Shown: piece by piece, positions 24,639 through 34,050 of the stretch | How positions within the stretch are numbered: the stretch's first letter is position 1 | Layout: each line of letters starts with the position of its first letter | Assembly: GCA_963725275.1 (NCBI GenBank) | Contig: CAVRXS010000004.1 | Location: 310,001-374,000 of the forward strand | DNA: 64,000 bases | Reading direction: 5' to 3' | Origin: Bog-756 sp963725275 | Lineage (GTDB): Bacteria > Actinomycetota > Acidimicrobiia > Acidimicrobiales > RAAP-2 | Notes under the pieces: generated by a model | What the model was told of the DNA's origin: nothing | The model's input: the letters and a program-made list of their open reading frames with translations, nothing else | Databases searched by the model: none | Translations under genes and position numbers: made by a program

Positions 24639-25950
24639 CCTGCAGGCCCACCGGCATCCCGTCGACCGCACCGGCCGGAATCGAGACCGCCGGCAGACCT
24701 GCCAGGTTGGCCGGGATGGTGAGCGCGCCGTTGTTGCCGATGGCCCGCTCGAAGCCGTAGGTCGCGATGAGGTCGACGTCGCCCACCCTTGTGGGCATGG
24801 GTCCCCCGGCGTCGAAGGCGGTGCCCGGGTTGGTCGCGGCGAGGACGAAGTCAGTCTGCTCGAAGAGATCCGCCACCTGCTCGTTGACCCGGATCCGGAA
24901 CTGCTCGGCCCTGCCGGCGGTCTGCACGTCGTAGTGGTGGGTGGCGAGGTTCATCGCGAACTGGATCTCGGGCGTGAGCTCGTCACTGCAGTCGGGGTAG
25001 CGCTCACCGAGGTCGCCGGCCAGGCCGACCAGGTTGGAGAGGGCCCACTCGACGCCCCCTTCGGGAAGCGCCACGACGACGTCGACCCGACGGAGTCCGG
25101 CCGCGGCGATGAGGGCCTCGGCGGCCTCGAGCACCAGCGCGGCCGCTTGCGGCTCGACGATGGCCGCGCCGAGGTCGAGCGAGACCACCGCGCGCCTGCC
25201 GGCAAGTTCGAACGAGCCGAGACCCGCCTCCCATCCGTCGACCCGGGGGAGACTCAGGGAGTCGCGCGGATCGAACCCGTTGCAGACGTCGAACCACCGG
25301 GCGGTGTCCCGAACCGATCGGGACACGCATCCGAAGGTCACCGTCAACGGCAGCTGCAGTGTGCCGGGACCCCGCGGGATGCGACCGTAGGTGGACTTGA
25401 GCCCGAACAGCCCGCTGAACCCGGCCGGAATCCGGATCGACCCGCCTCCGTCGCTCCCGCTGGCGAGGGGCACGAGCCCCCCGGCGACCGCCGCGGCCGA
25501 GCCGCCCGACGAGCCCCCCGGCGTGCGGGCGGGGTCCCACGGGTTCCCGGTCGTGCCGTGCAACCTGGTGCTGGTGTAGTTGACGCTCCCGAACTCCGAG
25601 GCCGTCGTCTGGCCGACGAGCACCGAACCGGCCGCGCGGAGGCGGGTCACCTGGGTCGAGTCCTGGGTTGCCACGCGATCCCGGAAGACCAGCGACGCCT
25701 CGGTGTAGGGCCATCCGGCCACCGGCTCGAGCTCCTTGACCGCGATCGGCAGGCCACCGAAGGGGAGGGAGACGTCAGCGGCCGCAGCCACCGTGCGGGC
25801 GGCCTCGGCATCGATGTGGGAGAAGGCGTTGAGCCCGGACGCGTCGATTGCACCGAGAGACGCCTCGAGCACCTCACTCGGCTCGACGGTGCCGGCGCGG
25901 AAGGCATCGACCAGCGAGCATGCGTCGCCGAGCCAGGGTTCTGTGGTCAT
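24538..25950 (-). CDS. Amidase signature family hydrolase
   Basis: Cytoplasmic amidase/GatA-like hydrolase, 470 aa. The Ser-cisSer-Lys triad is visible: K in LPIAVKELEPV (about residue 71), cis-Ser in TPGGSSGGSAAAVAGG (about 148-155), and nucleophile Ser in SDGGGSIRIPAGFSG (about 175). Without gatB/gatC nearby it is more likely a catabolic or detoxifying amidase than tRNA amidotransferase; its substrate cannot be deduced. It converges on the VirD4-like gene with a 101-bp overlap and is divergent from the glucokinase gene, with 86 bp between. Confidence 0.9.
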   Translation of the reverse strand: MTTEPWLGDACSLVDAFRAGTVEPSEVLEASLGAIDASGLNAFSHIDAEAARTVAAAADVSLPFGGLPIAVKELEPVAGWPYTEASLVFRDRVATQDSTQVTRLRAAGSVLVGQTTASEFGSVNYTSTRLHGTTGNPWDPARTPGGSSGGSAAAVAGGLVPLASGSDGGGSIRIPAGFSGLFGLKSTYGRIPRGPGTLQLPLTVTFGCVSRSVRDTARWFDVCNGFDPRDSLSLPRVDGWEAGLGSFELAGRRAVVSLDLGAAIVEPQAAALVLEAAEALIAAAGLRRVDVVVALPEGGVEWALSNLVGLAGDLGERYPDCSDELTPEIQFAMNLATHHYDVQTAGRAEQFRIRVNEQVADLFEQTDFVLAATNPGTAFDAGGPMPTRVGDVDLIATYGFERAIGNNGALTIPANLAGLPAVSIPAGAVDGMPVGLQVIGRHHEEQFLLDLALAAERDRPWPLVAPSAPV

Positions 25951-26036
25951 CGCGGTGACGCTACCCGGACCGGCCGGACCGCCGCTCCGGGCAGAACGGG
26001 CGTCCGCCGCGGTGCCACGGGGTTTAGCGTGGACGG

Positions 26037-26888
26037 ATGAGCCAGAACGACCCGTCCGTGTCCCCTGCAGCAGTGCCCGGCATCCCGGCCGACGGCGCCA
26101 CGACCACCCCCCGGCACCCCTTCACCCTGGCGGTCGACATCGGGGGGACGGGGCTCAAGGCGTCGGTGCTCGACGCGGACGGCACGATGGTGGCCGAGCG
26201 GGTCAAGATCCCGACCCCCTACCCCAACCCACCCGAGACGCTGGTTTCCTCGCTCGTGCGGCTGGTGGCCCCTCTCCCCGCGGCCGAGCGGGCTTCGGTC
26301 GGATTCCCCGGGATGGTCCGGGACGGCGCGGTCCTCTCCGCCCCCCACTTCTCGACCAAGAGCGGGCCGGGTAGCCCGGTGGACCACCACCTCGCCACCC
26401 TCTGGTCGCGGTTCGACCTGGCCGCCGCCCTCACCCGGTCGTTCCGGATCCCGACCAAGGTGGCCAACGACGCCGACATCCAGGGCGCCGCGGTGGTATC
26501 GGGTCGGGGGCTCGAGCTCGTGATCACCCTCGGGACCGGCTTCGGGACAGGCCTCTTCTACCAGGGTCAGCTCATGCCGCACCTCGAGATCGCCCACCAG
26601 CCGTTCCGCAAGGGCGAGACCTACAACGAGCAGCTCGGCGAGCCGACCCGGAAGGAGATCGGCGAGGAGCGCTGGAACAAGCGGGTCCTCAGGGCGATCA
26701 CCACCATGCGGGCGCTGCTGTTCTTCGACCATCTCTACATCGGGGGCGGAAATTCCCGGCGGGTGCTCCGCCAGAACCTTCCCGAGGACGTGACCGTCGT
26801 GGACAACACCGCGGGCATCCTCGGTGGCATCCGGCTCTGGGAGCCGATCCACTTCACCGTCAACGAACCGGACGCCGCGACCTCCTGA
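26037..26888 (+). CDS. ppgK: ROK-family kinase, probable polyphosphate glucokinase
   Basis: Sugar kinase of the ROK superfamily, 283 aa including about 28 variable N-terminal residues. Phosphate-1 loop is LAVDIGGTGLKASVLD, catalytic Asp is in VANDADIQG, phosphate-2 loop is ITLGTGFGTGLF, and the adenosine motif YIGGGNSRR and NTAGILGGI follow. Polyphosphate glucokinases of actinobacteria are of this size and type and phosphorylate glucose from polyP or ATP. The region EIAHQPFRKGETYNEQLG replaces the usual ROK zinc-binding CGC site. The neighbouring CHAD protein, a polyP-binding family, supports the polyP assignment. Confidence 0.72.
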   Translation: MSQNDPSVSPAAVPGIPADGATTTPRHPFTLAVDIGGTGLKASVLDADGTMVAERVKIPTPYPNPPETLVSSLVRLVAPLPAAERASVGFPGMVRDGAVLSAPHFSTKSGPGSPVDHHLATLWSRFDLAAALTRSFRIPTKVANDADIQGAAVVSGRGLELVITLGTGFGTGLFYQGQLMPHLEIAHQPFRKGETYNEQLGEPTRKEIGEERWNKRVLRAITTMRALLFFDHLYIGGGNSRRVLRQNLPEDVTVVDNTAGILGGIRLWEPIHFTVNEPDAATS

Positions 26889-26910
26889 CGTTCACCGGCG
26901 GAGCAGGCGT

Positions 26911-27969
26911 CTACCCGTTCTGCCACCGGCGCCAGCGGCGTTCGACCTCCTTGAGCTCGCGCTTCCAGCCACGTCTGGCCTCCTCGGCGGTGGCGCGCTG
27001 CGCGACGACGAGCTCACCGATCGGGGAGGCGAGGTCGCCCCGGGCGTGGGCCAGCGCCTCCAGCCAGTCGAGCGAGTAGACCGCGTCGTGCAGGTCGCCG
27101 AGCTTGCTCTGGAGCTGCTCGGCGGCACGGGCGGTCTTGCGGGCCGGGGCACCCTCGATGAGTGCGACCGTCTCGCAGCCGTAGCGCATGTCCTTGAGCC
27201 GGATGCGGAGCGCGTGGAGATTGGTGTCCGAGGAGGACTTGCGTGCGGTGCGAGCCGTCCCCCGGAGGTCGCGCCAGGCGCGTTGCAACATCGCCGGCAG
27301 CACCTCCTCGGCCGGCCGTTTCGCCTTGGGCTTGAACTCGGGACCGTCCCAGAGCACCATCATCTGCTCGGTCAACCGGTCGCGGCGCGGGCCGTTCCGC
27401 AGGGTGGTCATCTGTTCCCGGGTCACCCGTCGCTGCGTGTCGACGACCGCCAGCAGCCGGGCGACGTCGTCGGGATCGAGGACCTCGCTCCCGCCGTCCT
27501 CGATGACCGCGGCCAGGATGTCGAGGTCACGTGTGCGACCGAGCTGCTTGCCGTACCAGGCGAGCTCGGCGCGGAGCGAGGTGCCCCACCCCGGGTCGAG
27601 GAGGAGCCGGAAGGTCCGCAGGTTGGAGCGGATGCGCCGCATCGCCACCCGGCTCTGGTGGGTGCGCTCGAAGGCGGTCGACCGCCGTTCGGTCCCTTCG
27701 AGCGATCCGGCCGCGGACTGGGCCCAGAGCGGACGGGTGCCGAGTGACGCGCCCAGGGCCTCGACCGTCCCGTCCTGACGGAACCCGACGTCGAGTGGCT
27801 CGTCCATGTCGTTGAGCAGGAAGGTGCGGGCGGCCATCGCGAGCACCCGGTGCAGCACCATTCCGGCCGTCGGATCCGGGAAGAGGGCGTCGAGCATCGG
27901 CCCCCGCTCCTGCCACGCGGCCTGTCCGGTTGGCTCCTGGACTTCCTCTTCTGTGGATTCGACGGTCAC
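26911..27969 (-). CDS. CHAD domain protein (polyphosphate-associated)
   Basis: All-helical CHAD protein with conserved basic and His residues; CHAD modules bind inorganic polyphosphate. I chose GTG 27969 because GGGAGG lies eight bases upstream, giving 352 aa. Basic clusters that would line the polyP groove are RVAMRRIRSNLRTFRLLL, GKQLGRTRDLD, HALRIRLKDMRYGCE and, at the end, RRGWKRELKEVERRWRRW. It converges on the probable polyphosphate glucokinase with only 22 bp between stops. There is no CYTH triphosphatase domain at the N-terminus, so it is a stand-alone CHAD protein. Confidence 0.85.
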   Translation of the reverse strand: MTVESTEEEVQEPTGQAAWQERGPMLDALFPDPTAGMVLHRVLAMAARTFLLNDMDEPLDVGFRQDGTVEALGASLGTRPLWAQSAAGSLEGTERRSTAFERTHQSRVAMRRIRSNLRTFRLLLDPGWGTSLRAELAWYGKQLGRTRDLDILAAVIEDGGSEVLDPDDVARLLAVVDTQRRVTREQMTTLRNGPRRDRLTEQMMVLWDGPEFKPKAKRPAEEVLPAMLQRAWRDLRGTARTARKSSSDTNLHALRIRLKDMRYGCETVALIEGAPARKTARAAEQLQSKLGDLHDAVYSLDWLEALAHARGDLASPIGELVVAQRATAEEARRGWKRELKEVERRWRRWQNG

Positions 27970-28089
27970 GACCAGGGCCTCCCGACCCACACACTACGAG
28001 TGCTGGAAGACCCCTGCGTCCGCCCATCGGCGGCGCCCGCGCTCGTCTCGGCCCTCCAGCCGACCGCCGGTGACCGCTACCCTGGCCGC

Positions 28090-29034
28090 ATGCGGGCCGT
28101 GACCATCGTGGACGGCGCGCTCCGGTGGCAGGAGCACCCCGACCCCGTCCCGGGTGACGGCGAGGTGACCGTCGCGGTGGCCGCCGCGGGGATCAACGCC
28201 GCCGACCTCATGCAGCGGAGCGGGTTCTACCCCGCACCGCCCTCGGCACCGGCGGACATCCCCGGCCTCGAGTTCGCCGGACGGGTGCTCAGAACCGGGC
28301 CGGGAGCGGACCGGTATGCCCCCGGGGACCGGGTCATGTCCATCTGCGGCGGCGGCGGCCAGGGGGAGATGGTGGTGGTGCCCGAGACCTGGCTGCTGCC
28401 GGTCCCCGAGGGGATCGACGACGCCGCAGCGGGCGGGTTCCCCGAGGCCTTCTCGACCGCCCAGGACGCGCTCTTCACCCAGGCCGGGCTCACGGCCGGT
28501 GAACGGGTCGTGATCTCGGGGGCCGCCGGGGGCGTCGGCACCGCCGCTGTGCAGCTGGCCCGGGCGACCGGCGCCGAGGTCGTGGCGACCGTCCGGAACC
28601 CGTTGTTCCACGAGCAGGTCGCAGCGCTCGGCGCCGACACGGTCATCCTGCCCGAGGAGGTGGCTGCGCACGGACCGTACGACGTCCTCCTGGAGCTGGT
28701 CGGCGCACCCGGGGTGACCTCGGTGCTGCCGGCGCTCGCGACCGGTGGCCGCGTGGTGGTCATCGGGGTCGGGGGCGGCTCCCGGCTCGAGGTGAATCTG
28801 CTGGCGATGATGGCAGCGCGGGCGACCATCCGTGGTTCGATGCTCCGCTCGCGCACGAGCGACGAGAAGGCGGCGGTCGCCCGGCAGGTCGAGGAGCGCG
28901 CCGTCCCGTTGCTGGCGGCGGGGTCGGTCGCCGTGCCGGTGACCGAAACCTTCCCGATGGCCGAGGCGACCGCCGCCTACGAGCGGTTCGCCGCCGGCGG
29001 CAAGCTCGGGAAGATCGTCCTGGTCACCGGCTGA
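28090..29034 (+). CDS. Zinc-free MDR: NAD(P)H quinone oxidoreductase-like protein
   Basis: Medium-chain dehydrogenase/reductase of the quinone oxidoreductase (Qor/PIG3) group, 314 aa. It has the GroES-like N-terminal domain with AAGINAADLMQRSGFY, PGLEFAGRV and GDRVMSICGGGGQGE. The Rossmann domain has VVISGAAGGVGTAAVQLAR, the AAxGVG nucleotide motif. Structural and catalytic zinc cysteines are absent, as in this subgroup. The C-terminal AAYERFAAGGKLGKIVLV is typical. It ends 11 bp inside the 3' end of the convergent cyclase gene. Its physiological acceptor is unknown. Confidence 0.9.
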   Translation: MRAVTIVDGALRWQEHPDPVPGDGEVTVAVAAAGINAADLMQRSGFYPAPPSAPADIPGLEFAGRVLRTGPGADRYAPGDRVMSICGGGGQGEMVVVPETWLLPVPEGIDDAAAGGFPEAFSTAQDALFTQAGLTAGERVVISGAAGGVGTAAVQLARATGAEVVATVRNPLFHEQVAALGADTVILPEEVAAHGPYDVLLELVGAPGVTSVLPALATGGRVVVIGVGGGSRLEVNLLAMMAARATIRGSMLRSRTSDEKAAVARQVEERAVPLLAAGSVAVPVTETFPMAEATAAYERFAAGGKLGKIVLVTG

Positions 29035-32000
29035 CCACGAGTCCGGACGTCGCCCCGGTGAGGTCCGGGGTCAGGACCATGCCCTGGGCAGAGAGGGTGC
29101 CCCAGGCCTCGGCGCGGAGGTCGTCCGCGCCCACCCCGGCGGGCAGGATCCCGGTGTCGGCCATGGTCAGTTGGGTGAGCGCTGCCTCGCACGCCGAGTG
29201 GCGCTTCCGGGCCGCAGCCATGCCCGCCTCGAACGCCGACCGGGACTCGTCGGTCCGGCCGAACCTGGCCAGTGCCGCCCCCCGTACGCGTTGGAGCAGA
29301 GAGATCTGCGGCGGGACCCCCCCGAGGCCGCGGGCAATGGTGAGCGCCTCGGCGGCGGTGGCGAGGGCGGCGATGTGGTCGCCGCTGGCTGCGAGGCATT
29401 CGGCGGTCCGGGCCTGCTCCTCGAACGCCTCGGCATGGCTGCCGATGGCCCGGAACTCGTCGATGGCTTCGCCGAAGAGCCGCAGTGCCTCGTCGAACCG
29501 GCCCCTGCCGGTGGCAACCCTGGCCTGCTTGCCCTTGACCGCGGCCACCCCGGAGCGGTAGCCGGCCGCGCGCCAGGTACGCGAAACCGCCTGCATGTGC
29601 TCGTCGGCGAGGTCGAGCCGTCCCTGGTCGAGGTAGATCTCGCCGATGTTGAACACATTGAACGCGTCGCTGACCGTGTTGCCGGTGCGGCGGTCGATGA
29701 TCCGGGACCGCTCGTAGAGCTCGGCGGCCCGGTCCCACTCACCTCGGAAGTAGGCCACGATGCCCAACCCGTTGAGGGTGGTTCCCTGGCCGGTCAGGTT
29801 GTCGGTCTCCTCGAAGAGGGTCAGCGCCCGCTCGAGGTTGACCGGCTCCTCGAGCTGTCCGAGCTCCAACCTCGCCCAGTCGATGGTGCGGAGGGATTCG
29901 GCCAGCACCCCCTTGTCCCCCGCCGCCTCGGCGTCCCCGACCGCCCGGGTGCACCAGGCGATGGCGCGGTTGTGGTGGCCCTCCTCCTGGCAGAACCGGC
30001 CGTACCAGCTGAGCAGTTCGGCCCGTTGGCGGAGCGCGGCGGCGCCGTCCTCGCCTTCGAGCAGGCGCAGTCCCCTCGTGATCCAGCGGAGCGCGTTCGA
30101 GTAGCTCTCGAGCCATCCCTGGACCTGTGCCAGCTTGAGCGCCAGGCGGGCTTCTCCGACAGGGTCGCCACCGAGGAGCCGTCGGGCCGCACGGTAGGCG
30201 GAGGCCGCCCCCTGGTAGCCGCCGGTGCTGTTCCTGGCGTCCCCGAGGGCCTCGTGTACCGCGGCGAGCTCGGCCCGGTCGAGCCCGGGCAGGCGCCGTC
30301 CGGCCAGGAGAGCGCGCTCGTAGAACTCTGCGACCTCGACGTTGGCGTACGCGGTCTTGGCCCGTTCGGCAGCGATGAGCGAGTAGGACCACGCCTCGTC
30401 GTACCGCTGGGCGTGCAGGTAGTGGAACGAGAGGAGCTCGGGCTGGTCCTTGCCACGGTCGAGCGCCGCGTCACGGATGGTGTCGCCGGCGCGCGCGTGC
30501 AGCGTCGCGCCGGAGGCGGAAGGTGAGACCGTCGTAGGCGCAGTCCCGCAGCAGGGCGCTGCGGAAGCTCAGCTCTCCCAACCCGTCGTGGAGCGACGAA
30601 TTCGTCGAGGCGCTCCCATGCGGGGTCGAACTCGCCGGGGGCATCGTCGAGCACGTCGCGGAGCAGCTCGTAGGGGAACGACTGACCGAGCACCGAGATC
30701 CGTCGGAGCAGACGGCGATCGTCCGGTCGAGAGGCGGTCGATGCGTGCGGTGACCACCCGCTCGACCGAGTCCGGCAGCTCGTCGAGCGCGTCCCCTTCG
30801 GTGGCCACCGCGAGCAGGTCGAGCAGGAACAGCGGGTTGCCGGCCGACCGCGCCGACCAGCGCATCGATCCGGTGCTGGGGGATGGGTGCATCCGCGGTC
30901 GCCAGGTGGGCGAGCTCGGTGGCGTCTGCGACCTCGAGTGGTCCGAGCGCGATGCGGGTCGCGTGGTCCTCCGGGGCGACGAAGGCGGACGCGCCGTCAC
31001 GGCGGGTCACGCAGATGAGCCACGAGCTCGGCCCCACGAGCGCTGCCAGATACCCGAACAGGTCGGCAGAGGCTTCGTCCATGAAGTGGGCGTCCTCGAC
31101 GGTGAGCAGTCCCGAGTCCGGGAGCAGCTCGCCGAGCAGGTCGATGACCGCCTCGGCCATCCGGGCCCGGCGGAACCCCTCGTCGATGTCACGGGTCTCC
31201 GCGGTCTCCGGCACGGTGAGGCCGAGCGCGGTCGCGATGAGCGGGGCCCGGGGGAGGACCGCCGGCGCCCGCTCTTCGAGGTGGGTCAGGAACGCCGCCG
31301 CGACCTCCACTCCGTTCCCCTCCGGTGGGAGCCCGATGAGCGTGCGGAGGAGGCGGCCGACCACGTGGTAGGGGGTCGACGCGTCGTAGCGCTCGCACAC
31401 GGTCGAGAGCTGGACCATGTCGTCGGCGGCTGAACGGAGCCATGCGACCAGGCGGGACTTGCCGGCGCCGGGCTCGCCGACGATCTCGACCAGCGACCCG
31501 GTCCCCTCCCTCGCCTCCTCGATCGCCTGCTCGAGGATCCGCGCTCTCCCGGACCCGCCCGACCAGGGCCAGGTCATGACCACCGCCGACCCGCCGCGAA
31601 CCGCTCAGAGCCCCGACGCTCGAGGGCGCGCACCGGCTCGGACTTCCCCTTGACCGTGAAGGGTTCGAGCTCCTCGGTCACGAAGCCGGTCCGTGAGCGC
31701 GTGAGGATCTCGGGGGTGATGAGGATCTGGCCGGGCGCTGGCCTTGGCCATGAGCCGCGCGGCCAGGTTGACCGCGTCGCCCATGACGGTGAAGGTCCGC
31801 CGGTAGGGGGGCCCGACCTCGCCGACGAAGACCGCCCCGCGGTTGACGCCGATCCGGATGGGGAGCGGGCCGTGGGCGTCCATGATCTCCCGGACCGCGA
31901 GGAGCATGTGGTGCTCGTCGTCGCCCGAGGTCGACGGGGCACCGGCGGTGAGGATGATCTTGCCGCCGTCCCGGTCGGCATCGGTCGCCAGGAAGGTGAC

Positions 32001-32894
32001 CTCCTGCCGCTCGACGGCGCGCTGGACGTGGGAGACCAGCGTGTCGAGCTGATCGGCGGCCTCGGCCGGGCCCACCCGCTCGATGAGCTCGTCGGTGCCG
32101 TCGAAGTGGACGAACGCCACGGTGACCCGACGGTGCTCGGACTCCTGGTGGGTCCCCGTGAGCACCTCGCGCAATCCGGTCGGGATCCCGTGGAGCAGGT
32201 CGAGATCGGGGTCGACGCGCTCGAAGGGGAGGAAGGAGTCGGCGGGGACCGCCGGGGCGCGCCGGAGCAGATGACCGGTACCCTTGGCCGCACCGACCAC
32301 GCCCGGACGCAGGGCGGACGCCGTGGCGTCGCTGATCACGATCTCGCCGGCATCCGCCGTGGCCTCCATGGTGACCGTCGCGGTGGCTGCAGGACCGGCG
32401 ACCACCAGCTCCCGGTGCGACTCGCCGACCAGGAAGAAGTGGAACAGACCACTGTGGATCCCGACGGACATCCGGAGCTGCACCTTCTGGCCGAGGACGG
32501 TGAGCCGTCCCACGCTCCGCAGCGCACGGCGCATCTCGACCGCCGCCCGGCAGGCCCGCGCCGCGTGCGCCTCCCCCGAGAAGTAGAGGAGCTGGGCGTC
32601 CCCTCCGAACTTGAGGAGCCGCCCGCCGTAGGCAACGGCCAGGTCCAGGAGGGCGACGAAGCAGGTTCCGATGGTGGCGGTCAGCTCCTCGGCCCCCACC
32701 TTTCCGTGGAGGGCGAGGCCCTCGGAGAGCTTGGTGAACCCGGAGATGTCGACGAAGGCGATGGTGCCCTCGAGCTCCCGGTGACGGGTGCCGGGGTCGG
32801 TCGCCATCCACTCGATGGCCAGGCGGGGGAAGTAGGGCGCGAGCCGATTGCCATCCTCGTCCGCCGTGCTCTGGGGCGCTTCGGTCGATGTCAC
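29024..32894 (-). pseudogene. Adenylate/guanylate cyclase - AAA ATPase - TPR regulator, multiply frameshifted
   Basis: One large gene of about 1,290 codons broken by roughly eight single-base shifts. Order from GTG 32894: class III cyclase domain 1 (TIAFVDISGFTKLSEGL, KFGGDAQLLYF); domain 2, degenerate at its first metal Asp (VAFVHFDGT) but with VMGDAVNLAARL; an ATPase domain with Walker A EIVGEPGAGKSRLV and LLTVEDAHFMDEAS; then TPR-like helices to 29024 (LNGLGIVAYFRGEWDRAAELY). Shifts are near 31735, 31612, 31547, 30860, 30728, 30597 and 30503, with at least one more possible. Each is repaired by adding or deleting one base. Such proteins are cytoplasmic signalling regulators. Either the gene is decaying or this stretch has sequencing errors. 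Confidence 0.75.
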
Positions 32895-32992
32895 GGGCGA
32901 CGCTCCCGGTGTGCAGGTCTGCGTGACCCGGTGGCGCCGCCGCGCCTGCTCACACCGTAGTGGAGGCGCGCCCGATCAGGATGTCTCCGGCC

Positions 32993-33889
32993 CTACTTCC
33001 ATTTCGGGTCGCCCGGCGGGACGAGCAACTGCTCGGTGACCGTCCCGGAATCCGCCGGATTGCCCAACGGGTCGGGTGACTCGGTGATCGACTGCACGCA
33101 CGGAGCGACATTCCCGTTGGTCGAGCAGAACGGGAGCAACCCGGTCGTGACATCGGTATTGCCGAAGTAGTCGGTGAACGGGGTCACGGAGTTGTAGCAG
33201 ATCTCGAACGGATCATTCCAGATCCCCGCGGCGGCGGCGTTCTCGAAGGTCACGGTCGCTTCGAGGTTCGTGGACACCCCGGTGTCGGTCACGGTGGTGA
33301 ACTCCGGTGCGTGGCGGAACGGGTCGTCGCAACTGACCGTGCCGCTCGGCGAGACGGTGAGGTCGATCGTCCCGGTGTCCGACGGGGTGGTGATGAGCAC
33401 CGTCTGGGAGGAGCCGGTGACCGTCCCCGAACAGGGGTTCGTGGTGCAGGTGACCTGGAGGTTCGAGACGGTGACGCTCGCTTGGTCCCACCCTCCTTTG
33501 AACTTGCCGGGAGTGGTACCCACCACTTCGATCCCCGTGGGGAAGGTGCCGGTGTTGGCGTAGGTGTGGGTGCCGGTCACCTGGTAGGGGCTGCCCGCTC
33601 CGCCCGTCTGGGTGATCGTCCCGGTGCTCGGGTGGGAGAACCCTCCCCAGTAGATCGTGGCAGTGAAGTCCGACGGGTTGGCCGTCGACGGCCCGGCGGT
33701 GAAGGTGGCAGGGGTGAAGCTCGCGCTCTGGCCCGCGACCGCGTTGAACGCATCTGCAGTGACGGTGATGCTCTGGCTCGGCGCCGTTGTGGTGGCCGCG
33801 GCGATCCCCGGGACCGCGATGGCTGTGGCGACGGTGAGCACAAGGCCCAGTGACAGCAACACCTTGCGGGTGTGGCGATCTCGACTCAT
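32993..33889 (-). CDS. Secreted hypothetical protein, Thr/Ser/Gly-rich
   Basis: A 298-aa exported protein of unknown function. It has a clear signal peptide (basic MSRDRHTRK, hydrophobic VLLSLGLVLTVATAIAVPGIA, then AAATTT). The mature part is beta-rich, with a PKD-like segment (YWGGFSHPSTGTITQTGG, HTYANTGTFPTGI) and four to six Cys likely in disulfides. No catalytic motif or anchor is seen. It stands upstream of the cyclase gene on the same strand with a 98-bp gap. Confidence 0.75.
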   Translation of the reverse strand: MSRDRHTRKVLLSLGLVLTVATAIAVPGIAAATTTAPSQSITVTADAFNAVAGQSASFTPATFTAGPSTANPSDFTATIYWGGFSHPSTGTITQTGGAGSPYQVTGTHTYANTGTFPTGIEVVGTTPGKFKGGWDQASVTVSNLQVTCTTNPCSGTVTGSSQTVLITTPSDTGTIDLTVSPSGTVSCDDPFRHAPEFTTVTDTGVSTNLEATVTFENAAAAGIWNDPFEICYNSVTPFTDYFGNTDVTTGLLPFCSTNGNVAPCVQSITESPDPLGNPADSGTVTEQLLVPPGDPKWK

Positions 33890-34050
33890 TGTGGTGTCCC
33901 TCGTGACGGCGGTGATGCCCCTATGTGGTCGCCCGACGGAGCCTCCGCCGGAGCGCCCGGAACCGATTCCTGCCCTTCACCGGGTCCGATGCCAGCACAA
34001 CGGTACCGACCGGTCTGCCGGCCGTCAACCAGCGTTGCCGCGTCGGCCGG

